64,000 bases of DNA from Aliamphritea hakodatensis (GCF_024347195.1 NZ_AP025281.1:1860001-1924000), one strand, 5' to 3'; positions 52,532 to 61,993 are shown, counted from the first letter of the stretch. Made by a program: numbers and translations. Notes: generated by a model from the letters alone, not told the origin.

Positions 52532-53680
52532 ATGACACCAGCTACCTATACCCGTCTGTCGGGTTTTTACTTCTTTTACTTTTCTCTTCTTGGTGCGCTG
52601 GTTCCGTACTGGAGCCTGTACTTACAGTCATTTGATCTGGATGCTGCATCCATTGGTATGCTGATGTCGATCCTGATGGCGTCACGGATTATTGCCCCTA
52701 ATATCTGGGGCTGGCTGGCGGATAAAACCGGACAGCGGCTGGCGATTGTCAGGGCTGGCTCTCTGGTGACCTGTCTGATTTTTATAGCAATTTTCTGGCA
52801 GGATGATGTGCTGGGAATTGCGCTGGTAATGGCGGGCTTCAGTTTTTTCTGGAATGCAGTGCTGCCCCAGTTTGAAGTACTTACCCTCGCGCACCTGGGG
52901 AGCCAGTCAGAGCAATACAGCCGCATCCGGTTATGGGGCTCGGTTGGTTTCGTCGTTGCTGTGGTGGCGATTGGCTGGTTGCTGGACTGGTTTTCAGTGC
53001 GCTGGTTGCCTTATCTCATGCTGGGGCTGATGGTGCTTATCTGGTTGTCATCGTTGTGTGTCAAAGACGCGAAGGTTGAGCATGATAAGAGTACCGACGG
53101 TTTTCTGAAACAGCTGTGGCGACCTCAGGTGGTGGCCTTTTTCGTGATTTGTCTGCTGATTCAGCTCAGTCACGGACCTTATTACACCTTTTATTCGGTG
53201 CTGATGGACAGCCTGGGGTATACCCGGGCACAGATCGGTTTGCTGTGGGCGGTGGGGGTCGTTGCTGAAGTGGTTATCTTCATGTACATGCACCGGCTGA
53301 TCAGCCGTTATGGCCTGCGGGCGATTATGCTTATCAGTTTGTTGCTGTGTGTTGTGCGCTGGTTGCTGATCGGTTTGTTGCCGGATCATCTGCCGACGAT
53401 GCTGTTCGCTCAGTGTCTGCACGCAGTTACGTTCGGCGCTTTACATGCGGTGGGCATTGCTTTGGTGCATCAGTATTTTACCCCGGCCAGTCACGGTCAG
53501 GGGCAGGCGCTATTCAGCAGCCTTGGCTTTGGGGTTGGCGGCGCGCTGGGCGCATTTATCAGCGGCTTATTATGGGACAGTGTCGGACCGGAAGTGACCT
53601 TTATGCTGGCGGCAGGAAGTGTAGCGCTGGCCGTCGTCATGGCCTGGATCTGGATACGTCCGGAGCGAGTACATGTCTGA
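52532..53680 (+). CDS. MFS transporter of the HcaT / nucleoside-symporter-like group
   Basis: A 382-residue, twelve-helix transporter. The first helix block GFYFFYFSLLGALVPYW and the loop WGWLADKTGQRLAIVRAG (MFS loop 2-3 motif) are clear; SRIRLWGSVGFVVAV follows. It belongs to the MFS_1-like group that includes HcaT, a phenylpropionate carrier in E. coli. Substrate cannot be set. An MFS gene in this place after aroC is also known in Pseudomonas. Confidence 0.85.
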   Translation: MTPATYTRLSGFYFFYFSLLGALVPYWSLYLQSFDLDAASIGMLMSILMASRIIAPNIWGWLADKTGQRLAIVRAGSLVTCLIFIAIFWQDDVLGIALVMAGFSFFWNAVLPQFEVLTLAHLGSQSEQYSRIRLWGSVGFVVAVVAIGWLLDWFSVRWLPYLMLGLMVLIWLSSLCVKDAKVEHDKSTDGFLKQLWRPQVVAFFVICLLIQLSHGPYYTFYSVLMDSLGYTRAQIGLLWAVGVVAEVVIFMYMHRLISRYGLRAIMLISLLLCVVRWLLIGLLPDHLPTMLFAQCLHAVTFGALHAVGIALVHQYFTPASHGQGQALFSSLGFGVGGALGAFISGLLWDSVGPEVTFMLAAGSVALAVVMAWIWIRPERVHV

Positions 53681-53786
53681 TATAACCGATACCGGATGAG
53701 TTTTTGTTCAGATGCACAATAATGTTGGACATGTATTCTCAGGGTTGTTAGTTTGACTGTGAAGGGCAAATTGTTGAGGAGAGGCG

Positions 53787-54041
53787 ATGAATTTCAAGAT
53801 TGACGTAGAGATGACGCCGGAAGAGTTGCGTAAGGTACTGGGTTTACCTGATGTGGCGGCTTTTCAGCAAGAAATGATGGATAAAATTCAGGAAAACATG
53901 GCTGCCGGTGCCGAAGGTTATGATCCCCTGACATTATTCCAGCCTTATATGACAAACAGTCTGGGATCGATGGATGCACTGCAGAAAATGATGCTCAATA
54001 TGATGACCAGCTACACCAATAATACGAATAAAACTGATTAA
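53787..54041 (+). CDS. DUF6489-family protein
   Basis: An 84-residue, methionine-rich, acidic helical protein starting MNFKIDVEMTPEELRKVLGL. I assign it to DUF6489 from memory. The strong site GAGGAG precedes the ATG. It lies 61 bases before phaR, and its amphipathic FQPYMTNSLGSMDALQKMML helix could bind granule surfaces, but no function is established. Confidence 0.72.
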   Translation: MNFKIDVEMTPEELRKVLGLPDVAAFQQEMMDKIQENMAAGAEGYDPLTLFQPYMTNSLGSMDALQKMMLNMMTSYTNNTNKTD

Positions 54042-54102
54042 TAGCTGTAAGTGGGCTACCCGTGTCCGTGTCGGAAAAGCAGCTGTTTAAGAGAGAACTG
54101 TT

Positions 54103-54576
54103 TTGCGAATTCTAAGAAAGTACACTAACCGTCGTTTGTATGACACCTCACGCAGTTGTTATATCACCCTGGAGGATGTTAAACAGTTGGTTCTGAATCA
54201 GGAGCCGTTTCAGGTTCAGGATTCCAAAACCGGCAACGATCTGACACGTAACATTTTGCTGCAGATTATCAGTGAGCAGGAAGCGATGGGTCACGGAACG
54301 CTGCTGACTAATCAGGTATTACAGCAATTGATTCGCTTCTATGGCGACAGCATGCAGGGCATGATGAGTCAGTATCTGGAGCAAAGTATCAGCAGCTTCA
54401 TTGAGCATCAGGAGCGGATTCGGGAACAAATGAATAATATGATGGGGGCGGCAAATCCCCTCAATATGATGAACCGTTTTGCTGATCAGAATATGGCTAT
54501 GTGGAATATGTTTAACCCGCAGAATGAAAAGCCACCTGAGCCGGATGACGACAAAGACGGGCAGGAAAAATCATAA
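54103..54576 (+). CDS. phaR: Polyhydroxyalkanoate synthesis regulator PhaR
   Basis: A 157-residue regulator. The N-terminal DNA-binding part is RKYTNRRLYDTSRSCYITLEDVKQ, and the granule-associated part is DLTRNILLQIISEQEAMGH; a Met-rich helix and an acidic tail follow. PhaR represses phasin and sometimes phaC genes and binds polymer granules. The start is a TTG, in line with the family's short start (MRxIxKYxNRRLYDT). Its last codon is followed directly by a terminator. Confidence 0.92.
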   Translation: MRILRKYTNRRLYDTSRSCYITLEDVKQLVLNQEPFQVQDSKTGNDLTRNILLQIISEQEAMGHGTLLTNQVLQQLIRFYGDSMQGMMSQYLEQSISSFIEHQERIREQMNNMMGAANPLNMMNRFADQNMAMWNMFNPQNEKPPEPDDDKDGQEKS

Positions 54577-54605
54577 AAAAACGGCGCTTAACAGCGCCGT
54601 TTTTT
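54575..54605. terminator. Bidirectional terminator after phaR
   Basis: ACGGCGCT (54581-54588) and AGCGCCGT (54593-54600) form the stem with a 4-base loop, flanked by A and T runs. The phaR stop codon lies at its left edge; the small membrane gene on the other strand ends just beyond. Confidence 0.92.
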
Positions 54606-54624
54606 GTTGTCGGAGACGGGCAGG

Positions 54625-54873
54625 TTACTGCTGCTGGTCGTATTGATCTGCCAGTTCATTCAGACGTGCCGGGTATTCCTTGCGGTTAACTTTATCCAGG
54701 CGCATCTGATCAAGTTGTTGCTGCAGGAAACTGTGTTTTTCAGCATTCCCTTCTGCCAGGCCCTTTGCCAGATCGTTATCCATCCAGCGACAGATTTTTT
54801 TGTACAGCACGTACTTAAAAATAATGGCCGCCAAAGTGGCAATGATAATGATAACAATGCTGGTTGTGTCCAT
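54625..54873 (-). CDS. Small hypothetical membrane protein
   Basis: An 82-residue protein with an N-terminal membrane helix (about residues 5-23, SIVIIIIATLAAIIFKYVL) and a helical tail with charged heptads (LQQQLDQMRLDKVNRKEYP). No family recognised. It lies 20 bases after mltD on the same strand and so is likely cotranscribed. Confidence 0.65.
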   Translation of the reverse strand: MDTTSIVIIIIATLAAIIFKYVLYKKICRWMDNDLAKGLAEGNAEKHSFLQQQLDQMRLDKVNRKEYPARLNELADQYDQQQ

Positions 54874-54893
54874 AACGTTAACTCTGTCCTGAA

Positions 54894-56489
54894 TTACCGC
54901 GACTTGCTGATATCAATGTACAGCGTCAGTTGCTGGCCGGGTTTGATATATTTTTGGTTTTCCAGATTATTCCAGCGCTTAATATCGTTAATGGTCACGC
55001 TGAATTTGTTGGCAATACCGTAGAGTGAATCCCCGTTTCGCACCTGATAACCGATTCTGCGGGTCAGCTGCTGATCGCGTTTACTCAGTGCTGATGCGCT
55101 TTTAGGCTGTTTCCAGATTACCAGTTGCTGGCCAATCTGCAGTGGTGTTTTCGTGCTCATCTGGTTCCAGCCGGCAATTTGCTGTGGGCTGACATTATAG
55201 GAGCGGGCGATAGACCAGAGGCTGTCACCGCTGTTCACCTTGTAATGGCGCTTTTCCCGGTTACTCTGAGCCAGTTGGTTTTCTTTGCGGCTCAGGCGCT
55301 GTGAGGCGCTCAGGGCGTATTGTCCTGAGTCTTGCTGGGCTGTCGGAATCAGCAGGGTTCTGCCGGCGCGGATATTATTACTGGCCAGCTTATTGGTACT
55401 GCGTAACACCGACGTGGTGATGTTGTGTCTGGCGGCAATCGTACTCAGGGAATCTCCCCGCTTAATGGTGTAGCGGCTCCAGCTTACCCGGCTTTCCGCT
55501 GGGATCTGTGCCAGTTGCAGGCGGAACTGTTCAGCATTTTTCACCGGGATCAGTAAGCGGTGTGGCCCGGAAGGATCGGTTGCCCAGCGATTGAATCCCG
55601 GATTAAGCTGATACAGTTCCTGGGTGCTGATATTGGCCATTTTGGCTGCCTGGGCCAGGTCAATCTGGCTGCCGATATCGATGATTTCAAAATATGGCTG
55701 GTTATTCAGCGGTGGTAATGCCAACTGATGCTGCTCAGCGTCACGGACCAGCTTGGATACTGCCAGTAACTTGGGCACATAAGCCATGGTTTCCCGTGGC
55801 AGTTTGAGAGACCAGTAATCCGTTGGCAGGCCGGCTTCCCGGTTTTTGCGCATCGCCTTGGACACTGTGCCGCCGCCGGCATTGTATGCAGCCAGCGCTA
55901 ACAGCCAGTCCCCGTCAAAACGCTTATTAAGCTGTTCCAGATAATTCAGGGCTTTTTCGGTAGAGGTAATGATGTCCCGGCGACCGTCATACCACCAGTT
56001 TGATTTGATGCCGAAATATTTGGCGGTACTGGGGATAAACTGCCAGGGACCAGACGCACGTCCGGAGGAATAGGCAAACGGATCATAGGCACTTTCTACA
56101 ACCGGTAACAGCGCCAGCTCTGTTGGCAGGCCGCGTTCATTAATCCGGTTCAGAATGTAATGGTAGTAACGGCTTGAACGCTGACCCACACGCTGCATGT
56201 ATTGCGGGTGGCCGGCATACCATTTCAGTTGCGTTGCAATACGTGGCTGATCGGCATCCAGATCAAGTTGCATACCTTCCCGGGTAAGGGTCCACAGATC
56301 GGCGTTACGGGGTGAATTCAGTACCGGCGTAACAGGTGTGTCGTTCTCTGTTGCGTTAACCAGAACCTGTTCAGAATGATTACTGGTCTGAGCATCGGGG
56401 TCACTGTCCTGGGGCTTGAGGTTGCCTGTGTTTTGACAGCCGGCAAGTAAGATAGCCGTGGAAGTGACTGCGAGTAGATAGCGACCCAT
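54894..56489 (-). CDS. mltD: Membrane-bound lytic murein transglycosylase D
   Basis: A 531-residue lipoprotein that cleaves peptidoglycan. The lipobox LLAGC (about residues 14-18) is followed by the catalytic domain with VVESAYDPFAYSSGRASGPWQF, whose Glu in VES is the active acid, and by AYNAGGGTVSKA. Three LysM domains near the C-terminus (about residues 342-386, 416-460 and 481-526) each start with GDSL. Three LysM domains is more than the two of E. coli MltD. gloB lies upstream on the same strand. Confidence 0.95.
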   Translation of the reverse strand: MGRYLLAVTSTAILLAGCQNTGNLKPQDSDPDAQTSNHSEQVLVNATENDTPVTPVLNSPRNADLWTLTREGMQLDLDADQPRIATQLKWYAGHPQYMQRVGQRSSRYYHYILNRINERGLPTELALLPVVESAYDPFAYSSGRASGPWQFIPSTAKYFGIKSNWWYDGRRDIITSTEKALNYLEQLNKRFDGDWLLALAAYNAGGGTVSKAMRKNREAGLPTDYWSLKLPRETMAYVPKLLAVSKLVRDAEQHQLALPPLNNQPYFEIIDIGSQIDLAQAAKMANISTQELYQLNPGFNRWATDPSGPHRLLIPVKNAEQFRLQLAQIPAESRVSWSRYTIKRGDSLSTIAARHNITTSVLRSTNKLASNNIRAGRTLLIPTAQQDSGQYALSASQRLSRKENQLAQSNREKRHYKVNSGDSLWSIARSYNVSPQQIAGWNQMSTKTPLQIGQQLVIWKQPKSASALSKRDQQLTRRIGYQVRNGDSLYGIANKFSVTINDIKRWNNLENQKYIKPGQQLTLYIDISKSR

Positions 56490-56533
56490 GCAGAGATGCC
56501 TTAAGAGTAGTTAAAAGGCAGCATTTTATGGAG

Positions 56534-56568
56534 CGCCGGCTGGCGGGTCAATAGCCCGCTTGCCGGCG
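56534..56568 (-). terminator. Hairpin downstream of gloB
   Basis: CGCCGGC (56534-56540) pairs with GCCGGCG (56562-56568), and an inner GCGGG/CCCGC stem lies at 56543-56547 and 56555-56559 after a two-base mismatch. It lies about 60 bases past the gloB stop; no T tract follows. Confidence 0.45.
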
Positions 56569-56628
56569 ATGCCATATTCGACTTTGGAACCAATATGTCA
56601 ATAGGAATGAAACGCTTAGCGTATGTAT

Positions 56629-57402
56629 TCAGAAATTATTTTTCCATTCACGCAGGGCGGCGAATACCTGGGTTTCAGAGCCGCTGGCCTGAGGGTCATA
56701 GTCTGTGGCAGCAGCGATCACGTCTGGTTGGTCCGTCCGCATATACGGATTAACGCGTTTTTCCTGTTCTATTGTGCTTGGCAGCGTCTCTTTATTTTCC
56801 TGACGGAGCGTGCGGCACGTATCGATGCAGTTGAGAATGTGAGTGTTATCCGGCTCAACGGCGGCGGCAAATGCCAGATTGGCCATCGAATATTCGTGGG
56901 TACAGTACACCAGGGTGCTGTCCGGCAGATCACGGAAATAATGCATCGCTGCCAGCATCTGTTCAGGGCTGCCTTCAAATAAACGGCCACAGCCGGCGAG
57001 GAACAGGGTGTCACCGCAAAACAGCTGTGGCGTAACGCCGTCAATCAGGTAGCTGATATGATCCAGCGTGTGGCCGGGCACGGCGCGGATGATAATCGGC
57101 AGGCCAAAGATTTCCAGAACAGAGTCGTTGTGCAGGGGATCGGTAATCCCTTCAAAAGGTGATTCTTCAGGCCCGTATACAGGAATATCCCGTTCAGCGG
57201 TAAGTGCTGCAACACCGTCGGTATGGTCGTAATGATGGTGGGTAATGAGTATGCCGGCTAAATTCAGATCATGCTCATTCAGAAAGGCTTCGACAGGTTC
57301 TGACTGGCCGGGATCAACAACGAAGACATTAGCGGTTTCAGGCGCGTGTATTGCCCAAATGTAGTTATCATCAAATGCAGAGATTGGGGTGACGTTGAGC
57401 AT
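56629..57402 (-). CDS. gloB: Hydroxyacylglutathione hydrolase (glyoxalase II)
   Basis: A 257-residue metallo-beta-lactamase-fold enzyme that hydrolyses S-lactoylglutathione in methylglyoxal detoxification. The metal motif THHHYDHTDG and the later CGDTLFLAGCGRLFEG and CTHEYSMANL, with the C-terminal VNPYMRTD, are typical. It is followed by mltD, the arrangement also seen in E. coli. Confidence 0.96.
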   Translation of the reverse strand: MLNVTPISAFDDNYIWAIHAPETANVFVVDPGQSEPVEAFLNEHDLNLAGILITHHHYDHTDGVAALTAERDIPVYGPEESPFEGITDPLHNDSVLEIFGLPIIIRAVPGHTLDHISYLIDGVTPQLFCGDTLFLAGCGRLFEGSPEQMLAAMHYFRDLPDSTLVYCTHEYSMANLAFAAAVEPDNTHILNCIDTCRTLRQENKETLPSTIEQEKRVNPYMRTDQPDVIAAATDYDPQASGSETQVFAALREWKNNF

Positions 57403-57507
57403 TATAAACCTCTTGGGCAGATCATAAGTATATTTCGATTGTAATAAGAATCATCGGCTTAGGCCAGATATCTGCGCACGATGTCGTTCTGAGTTAAACC
57501 CTGCCTT

Positions 57508-57531
57508 AAAACGCCTGTTTAGCAGCGTTTT
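57508..57531. repeat. Imperfect hairpin in the gloB / peroxidase intergenic region
   Basis: AAAACGC (57508-57514) and GCGTTTT (57525-57531) are perfect arms with a 10-base loop. The full 57403-57691 stretch holds no gene; no clear promoter pair or operator could be fixed there. Confidence 0.35.
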
Positions 57532-57691
57532 GGGTGTGCCTTCCGCAAGGCTGCTCAGAGTACTTAGAGTGGGACTTATCATCTTGATTTAAAATATTTT
57601 TAAGCATGTTTCGCGGTTGTTCTTAAAAACATTGAAGCCCGTATGCACTGAGCTAATCTGTAAATAGCACATCGTGTGAGGGACTATTGAA

Positions 57692-58699
57692 ATGTGTAGA
57701 AAGAATGTGTCAGCAATTATTTTTTTTACAGCATGTTTGTCGACGGGCAGTCTGATGTTACAGGCATCTGAAGTGCTGGATTTTACCGATAGAGCCGTTT
57801 GGCATTCTGCTACCACACCCGATGAGCTTACACCCCGTGAAACAGCAATTGTTGCACTGGGAAAACAGTTGTTCTTTGATCCCCGTCTCAGTGTTGATAA
57901 CTCCATGTCCTGTGCCAGCTGTCATCAGCCGGATAAAGGCTGGTCAGACGGTGAGAAAACACCCCTTGACCGGTTTGGTGAACGCATCGGACGGGCTACC
58001 CCCGGGCTGCTGAATTTGCAGGAGCATACTGTTTTTATGTGGGACGGACGGGCTGAAAATCTGGTTGATCAGGTTGCATTGCCGATTACGTCTCCCCGCG
58101 AAATGAACATGGACCTTGATCAGTTAGTGCTCAGGTTACGGGCGGTCCCGGCCTATGAGTCCGAATTCTCCGAGCTGTACAGCGATGGTGTAACAGCCCG
58201 GAACATACAACACGCGATTGCCGGGTTTGAAAAAACGCTGGTCAGTGGCGTCAGTGATTTTTCTGAATGGGTTGCCGGGGATGAACGGGCAATGACGGTG
58301 CAGCAAAAGCAGGGATTTCAACTGTTTACAGACCCGCAAAAAGGTAACTGCGTTGCCTGTCATCATCCGCCTGGGTTTACCGATAACGGTTTCCATAATC
58401 TCGGGTTAGAGAATGTCCAGCAGGAAAGTGCTGACCTGGGCCGTTACAACATTCGTCCGGTGGCGTTGCTTAAAGGTGCGTTCAGAACGCCGGGCCTGAA
58501 GGATATTGAACGGACAGCGCCCTACTTCCATGACGGTTCTGCCGCGACGCTTGAATCGGTAATGGACTATTACATTGAGGGCGGCAGACACCGGTCCGGT
58601 GTGTCTCCGAATTTTAAACCTTTAGATATTACACAACAGGAAAAGCAAGCACTGGTTGCGTTCTTGAAAGCGCTGACGTCCAGGGATGCGGGGAGTTAA
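57692..58699 (+). CDS. Dihaem cytochrome c peroxidase / MauG-like protein
   Basis: A 335-residue periplasmic dihaem protein with a signal peptide (about 1-26, ending LMLQA-SEV). Haem sites are CASCH at 74-78 and CVACH at 220-224. The RLSVDNSMSCASCH and TPGLLNLQEHTVFMWDGR stretches, and YFHDGSAATLESVMDYY, match the CcpA/MauG family, which reduces peroxide or oxidises protein side chains. It is the first gene of a tight plus-strand cluster: the cupredoxin gene is 2 bases downstream. It is not the usual CcpA length with an activation loop, so peroxidase or MauG-type chemistry is open. Confidence 0.9.
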   Translation: MCRKNVSAIIFFTACLSTGSLMLQASEVLDFTDRAVWHSATTPDELTPRETAIVALGKQLFFDPRLSVDNSMSCASCHQPDKGWSDGEKTPLDRFGERIGRATPGLLNLQEHTVFMWDGRAENLVDQVALPITSPREMNMDLDQLVLRLRAVPAYESEFSELYSDGVTARNIQHAIAGFEKTLVSGVSDFSEWVAGDERAMTVQQKQGFQLFTDPQKGNCVACHHPPGFTDNGFHNLGLENVQQESADLGRYNIRPVALLKGAFRTPGLKDIERTAPYFHDGSAATLESVMDYYIEGGRHRSGVSPNFKPLDITQQEKQALVAFLKALTSRDAGS

Positions 58700-58701
58700 G
58701 C

Positions 58702-59019
58702 ATGAAAATCAGTTTGATGCTTGTCGTGGTAATGGGGCTGGTGGGCGTAAACAGTTTTGCTCAGGAGTATGAGATAGGTCAGAAAAATAAGGCGTTCACG
58801 GTAAAAGAAATCACCGTAAGGGTTGGCGATAAGATGACGTTTACGAATCAGGACCCTTTTTTTCACAATATTTACAGCTTGTCGGAAAGTCAGTCATTTG
58901 ATCTTGGCTCTTATCCGAAAGGGAATCAGCGTTCGGTTGTTGCAGAGAAGCCCGGCACTCTGAAAGTGGAATGTGCGATTCATCCAAATATGCAGATGAC
59001 CATTCATGTAGAAGAGTGA
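58702..59019 (+). CDS. Periplasmic cupredoxin (plastocyanin-like)
   Basis: A 105-residue copper protein with a signal peptide ending SFA-QEY. The type 1 copper ligands are His 55 (FFHNIYS), Cys 91, His 94 and Met 97 (VECAIHPNMQM), the full set for an electron-transfer cupredoxin. It is 2 bases after the peroxidase gene and 16 before the cytochrome c gene, so it is a likely electron donor or acceptor of the two haem proteins (inference). Confidence 0.9.
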   Translation: MKISLMLVVVMGLVGVNSFAQEYEIGQKNKAFTVKEITVRVGDKMTFTNQDPFFHNIYSLSESQSFDLGSYPKGNQRSVVAEKPGTLKVECAIHPNMQMTIHVEE

Positions 59020-59035
59020 GTGGCGGGAGACAGGG

Positions 59036-59767
59036 ATGCTGAAAATTGTACTGAGTCGTCTATTTCAATATCGGTTGGCCGGGTTGTGTCTGTGGCTGGC
59101 TTTCATGAGCAGTTCATTAAACGCTGAAGATGATCCCGGTCTGATGAGCGGGGCTGATATCTTTGCTGAGCGTTGTGTACTGTGCCACGGGAACCGGGGA
59201 ATGGGGGACGGTGTTTTAACCTTGCTGATGGACAATTACCCGTCAGCGAACTTGGTTAATCAGCGCTACGGAAACCGGCACCGGGATATTGTTGAAAATA
59301 TCCGTTTTGGTGGCATGAAAGGAAAAATGAGTTTGTTTTCGCCACCCTGGGAGAATGAGCTGACGCCTCAGGAGATCAGTGCTGTGGCATTGTTTGTCGG
59401 TCATCTTTACCAGCATCCTGAGTCAGCGGCTGAGTTGCTGGACGGTGCAGCCGGTAAATCAGCGAACGATATCGCACGGGGACGGTTTCTGTTTCTGAGC
59501 CGTTGTGTGGTCTGTCATGGCGAAGACGGACAGGGAGATGGCAAGCTGGCGGGTAAAGTCATTAAAGATCCTCTTCCCTATGACCTGACGCAGAGTGTCC
59601 GGCCACAACAGTATATCGAGCAGATTATCCGCCGTGGTGGCGCGGCGATGGAACGGTCAGGCAATATGCCGCCCTGGGGTGAGGAGTTCACAGGTCAGGA
59701 CATTACAGCGCTGGCTGCTTATCTGATGACGTTACGTAAGGCTGGCGATCAGGCAGGTGACGTATGA
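59036..59767 (+). CDS. Dihaem c-type cytochrome
   Basis: A 243-residue periplasmic protein with signal peptide (about 1-30, ending SSLNA). Two haem domains are marked by CVLCHGNRGMGDG (47-51) and CVVCHGEDGQGDG (157-161), each with a later methionine (KGKMSLFSPPW; SGNMPPWGEEF). The two domains look like tandem duplicates. The stop overlaps the start of the histidine kinase gene by four bases (ATGA), so the cytochrome and kinase are translationally coupled. Confidence 0.92.
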   Translation: MLKIVLSRLFQYRLAGLCLWLAFMSSSLNAEDDPGLMSGADIFAERCVLCHGNRGMGDGVLTLLMDNYPSANLVNQRYGNRHRDIVENIRFGGMKGKMSLFSPPWENELTPQEISAVALFVGHLYQHPESAAELLDGAAGKSANDIARGRFLFLSRCVVCHGEDGQGDGKLAGKVIKDPLPYDLTQSVRPQQYIEQIIRRGGAAMERSGNMPPWGEEFTGQDITALAAYLMTLRKAGDQAGDV

Positions 59768-61953
59768 CTATCAATAAAACCAGAATTGATAAGGCGGTTA
59801 TTCTGGGGGTGCTGCTCGTTGGTGCATTACTGTCATATGGTTTGCAAAGTTTTATCTGGCAATCCAACAGTAAAGAAGCACGCTATGAATTTGAATCTCA
59901 GACCTCGAATCTGACCCTGTTTATTATTGATGATTTTCAGAATCTGGTGGATGAGTTCGTCGTGTTCTCCGGGGCGGCCAGGGAACTGGCAGTGAATGTT
60001 CAGTCAGAGCAACTGGTATATGTGTTGGAAAAGTTGTTGCTGGAAAATTATAAACCGCTGTTTTTTACTCTTTACTCCCGTGCGGAAGAAAGCGTGCCCT
60101 ATCAGGCGGACGACAGCTGGCAGCACCGGTATTATTTTGGCGATAAAATCGAGCCGCAGTTAAGGCAAACGGTTGAACAGCTTGCGACTCAGCCAGACCG
60201 GCAACTGAGCAGTGTTTTTTTCAGCCTGCCATCGATCGGCTATGTGGTGTGTATGGTGGATGACGTGAGGGTGGGGGCGTCTGAGCCGGGATTTGTAACC
60301 GCCTGCTTTGATCTGGCGAGCTTTCTGGATCCTGTATTACAGCGCTCCTCTTATGACTGGCTGGATATATATCTGTATTCCGGTGACATGGTGTCGGGTT
60401 ATCAGCAGATTTATCAGTTTTCTGAGTCTGGCCGTACCTCCAGTAAAGACCCGTTGGCAGAGCAGCAGGGCCGTTCGATTTTTCTGCCCCGGGTCGTTGA
60501 AGCGGGCGGGCAGCAACTTTCGGTTTTATTTACCGCCAGACCACAGCCCCGTATGGGCATCTGGATGGATTATCTGCCGCTGATATTTGGTTTGTTTCTG
60601 ACATTGCTGATTGTGATGTATCTGATCAGTGTGTCCCGGCGGAATGCTGAAGTTAGCCGAAAGGTCGAAATGAAAACCCGTGAGCTGACCAAGGCAAAGG
60701 TGAAGCTTGAGATCGAGGTTGAAAAGAAGGGCTATCTCTATCAGAAAATCAAAGCCTCAGTTGATAACCTGGAAGCGGTTACCAACTCTGTGAACGGAGT
60801 GATCTGGGAAGCTGATCCGGATACTATGGAATATACCTATATCAGTAATCAGGTTACCCGGATTCTGGGTTACGAACCGGAAGAGTATTTGAGTGGTCGC
60901 TTCAAACTCGGCGGGCAGCAGGTTCCGGAAGGGCAGCTATCGGTCAGGGAAATGATGCTGGAGAAAATGCCCGGCGAAGATAATTTTACCCTTGAATATC
61001 AGGGGTATCGTAAAGATAAGCATCTGATATGGGTGCGAAATATTATCACCAAGGTATTTGATGATAGTCGTCTGGTGCGCATCCGCGGTGTGTTTCTTGA
61101 TATTACCGAGGAAAAAAACCATGAGACGGAGCGGCTGGAGATGGAAAGTCAGCTTAAGCATGCCCAGAAAATGGAGGCGATCGGTCAGTTGGCGGCCGGA
61201 ATTGCTCATGAAATCAATACCCCTTCACAGTTTGTGGGTGACAATCTGAACTTCATTCAGGATGCAATGAATGACAGTTTTGCCTATATATCCGCGTTGG
61301 AAACCTTACTGAAAGAATCAGGCAATGAGTCTGTTGTTTCTGCTATGCACAGTGCGCATGAAGAGCAGGATATTGACTTCCTGAATGATGAGTTTCCACA
61401 GGCGATTGAACAGTCGATCGATGGCATTGCCCGGATTTCCAAAATCGTCTCGGCAATGAAAGAGTTTTCCCACCCCGGGCTGGAAAATAAACAAAAAGTT
61501 GACTTGAACCACGCGATCGAAAGCACGGTTGTAGTCGCCAGGAATGAGTGGAAGTACCTTGCCGATGTTCATCTGGAGATGGCCGAAGATTTGCCGATGG
61601 TGAATTGCTTTCCGGGTGAAATAAATCAGACCATTCTCAATATGATTGTTAATTCCGCCCATGCCATCGAGGCAAAAACGGCGGGAGAGGATAAAGGCAA
61701 TATAACTATTACCACCTCGGCGGAAGCCGGACAGGTGGTCATAGAAATTGCCGATGATGGTATCGGCATGGAAGAAAGCGTACGTAACCGTGTATTTGAG
61801 CATTTTTTCACCACCAAGGATGTGGGGAAAGGAACCGGGCAGGGATTATCAATTGCATATTCAGTCATTGTGGAAAAACACAGCGGGTCGCTGGAAGTAG
61901 ACAGTCATCCGGGAGACGGCAGCAGGTTTACCATCACGCTGCCACTTGACTGA
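59764..61953 (+). CDS. Membrane PAS sensor histidine kinase
   Basis: A 729-residue kinase. TM1 is at about 10-32, a periplasmic domain of about 230 residues (33-268) has no family I recognise, and TM2 is at about 271-292. A coiled linker (295-330), a PAS/PAC domain (about 340-450), then HisKA with GIAHEINTP (His 482) and HATPase with ADDGIGM and GTGQGLSIAYSV follow. No receiver is attached. It is coupled to the cytochrome gene by a four-base overlap, which suggests it senses a periplasmic or redox state (inference). Confidence 0.92.
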   Translation: MTINKTRIDKAVILGVLLVGALLSYGLQSFIWQSNSKEARYEFESQTSNLTLFIIDDFQNLVDEFVVFSGAARELAVNVQSEQLVYVLEKLLLENYKPLFFTLYSRAEESVPYQADDSWQHRYYFGDKIEPQLRQTVEQLATQPDRQLSSVFFSLPSIGYVVCMVDDVRVGASEPGFVTACFDLASFLDPVLQRSSYDWLDIYLYSGDMVSGYQQIYQFSESGRTSSKDPLAEQQGRSIFLPRVVEAGGQQLSVLFTARPQPRMGIWMDYLPLIFGLFLTLLIVMYLISVSRRNAEVSRKVEMKTRELTKAKVKLEIEVEKKGYLYQKIKASVDNLEAVTNSVNGVIWEADPDTMEYTYISNQVTRILGYEPEEYLSGRFKLGGQQVPEGQLSVREMMLEKMPGEDNFTLEYQGYRKDKHLIWVRNIITKVFDDSRLVRIRGVFLDITEEKNHETERLEMESQLKHAQKMEAIGQLAAGIAHEINTPSQFVGDNLNFIQDAMNDSFAYISALETLLKESGNESVVSAMHSAHEEQDIDFLNDEFPQAIEQSIDGIARISKIVSAMKEFSHPGLENKQKVDLNHAIESTVVVARNEWKYLADVHLEMAEDLPMVNCFPGEINQTILNMIVNSAHAIEAKTAGEDKGNITITTSAEAGQVVIEIADDGIGMEESVRNRVFEHFFTTKDVGKGTGQGLSIAYSVIVEKHSGSLEVDSHPGDGSRFTITLPLD

Positions 61954-61993
61954 TGAAACTGCATTATGTGGCACGTTGCCAGGAGGCATAACC

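Noticed and set aside
57440..57460. Possible Fur box upstream of the peroxidase gene
   Set aside because: The stretch around AATAAGAATCAT matches the 19-base consensus in only about 12 positions, within chance for AT-rich DNA.
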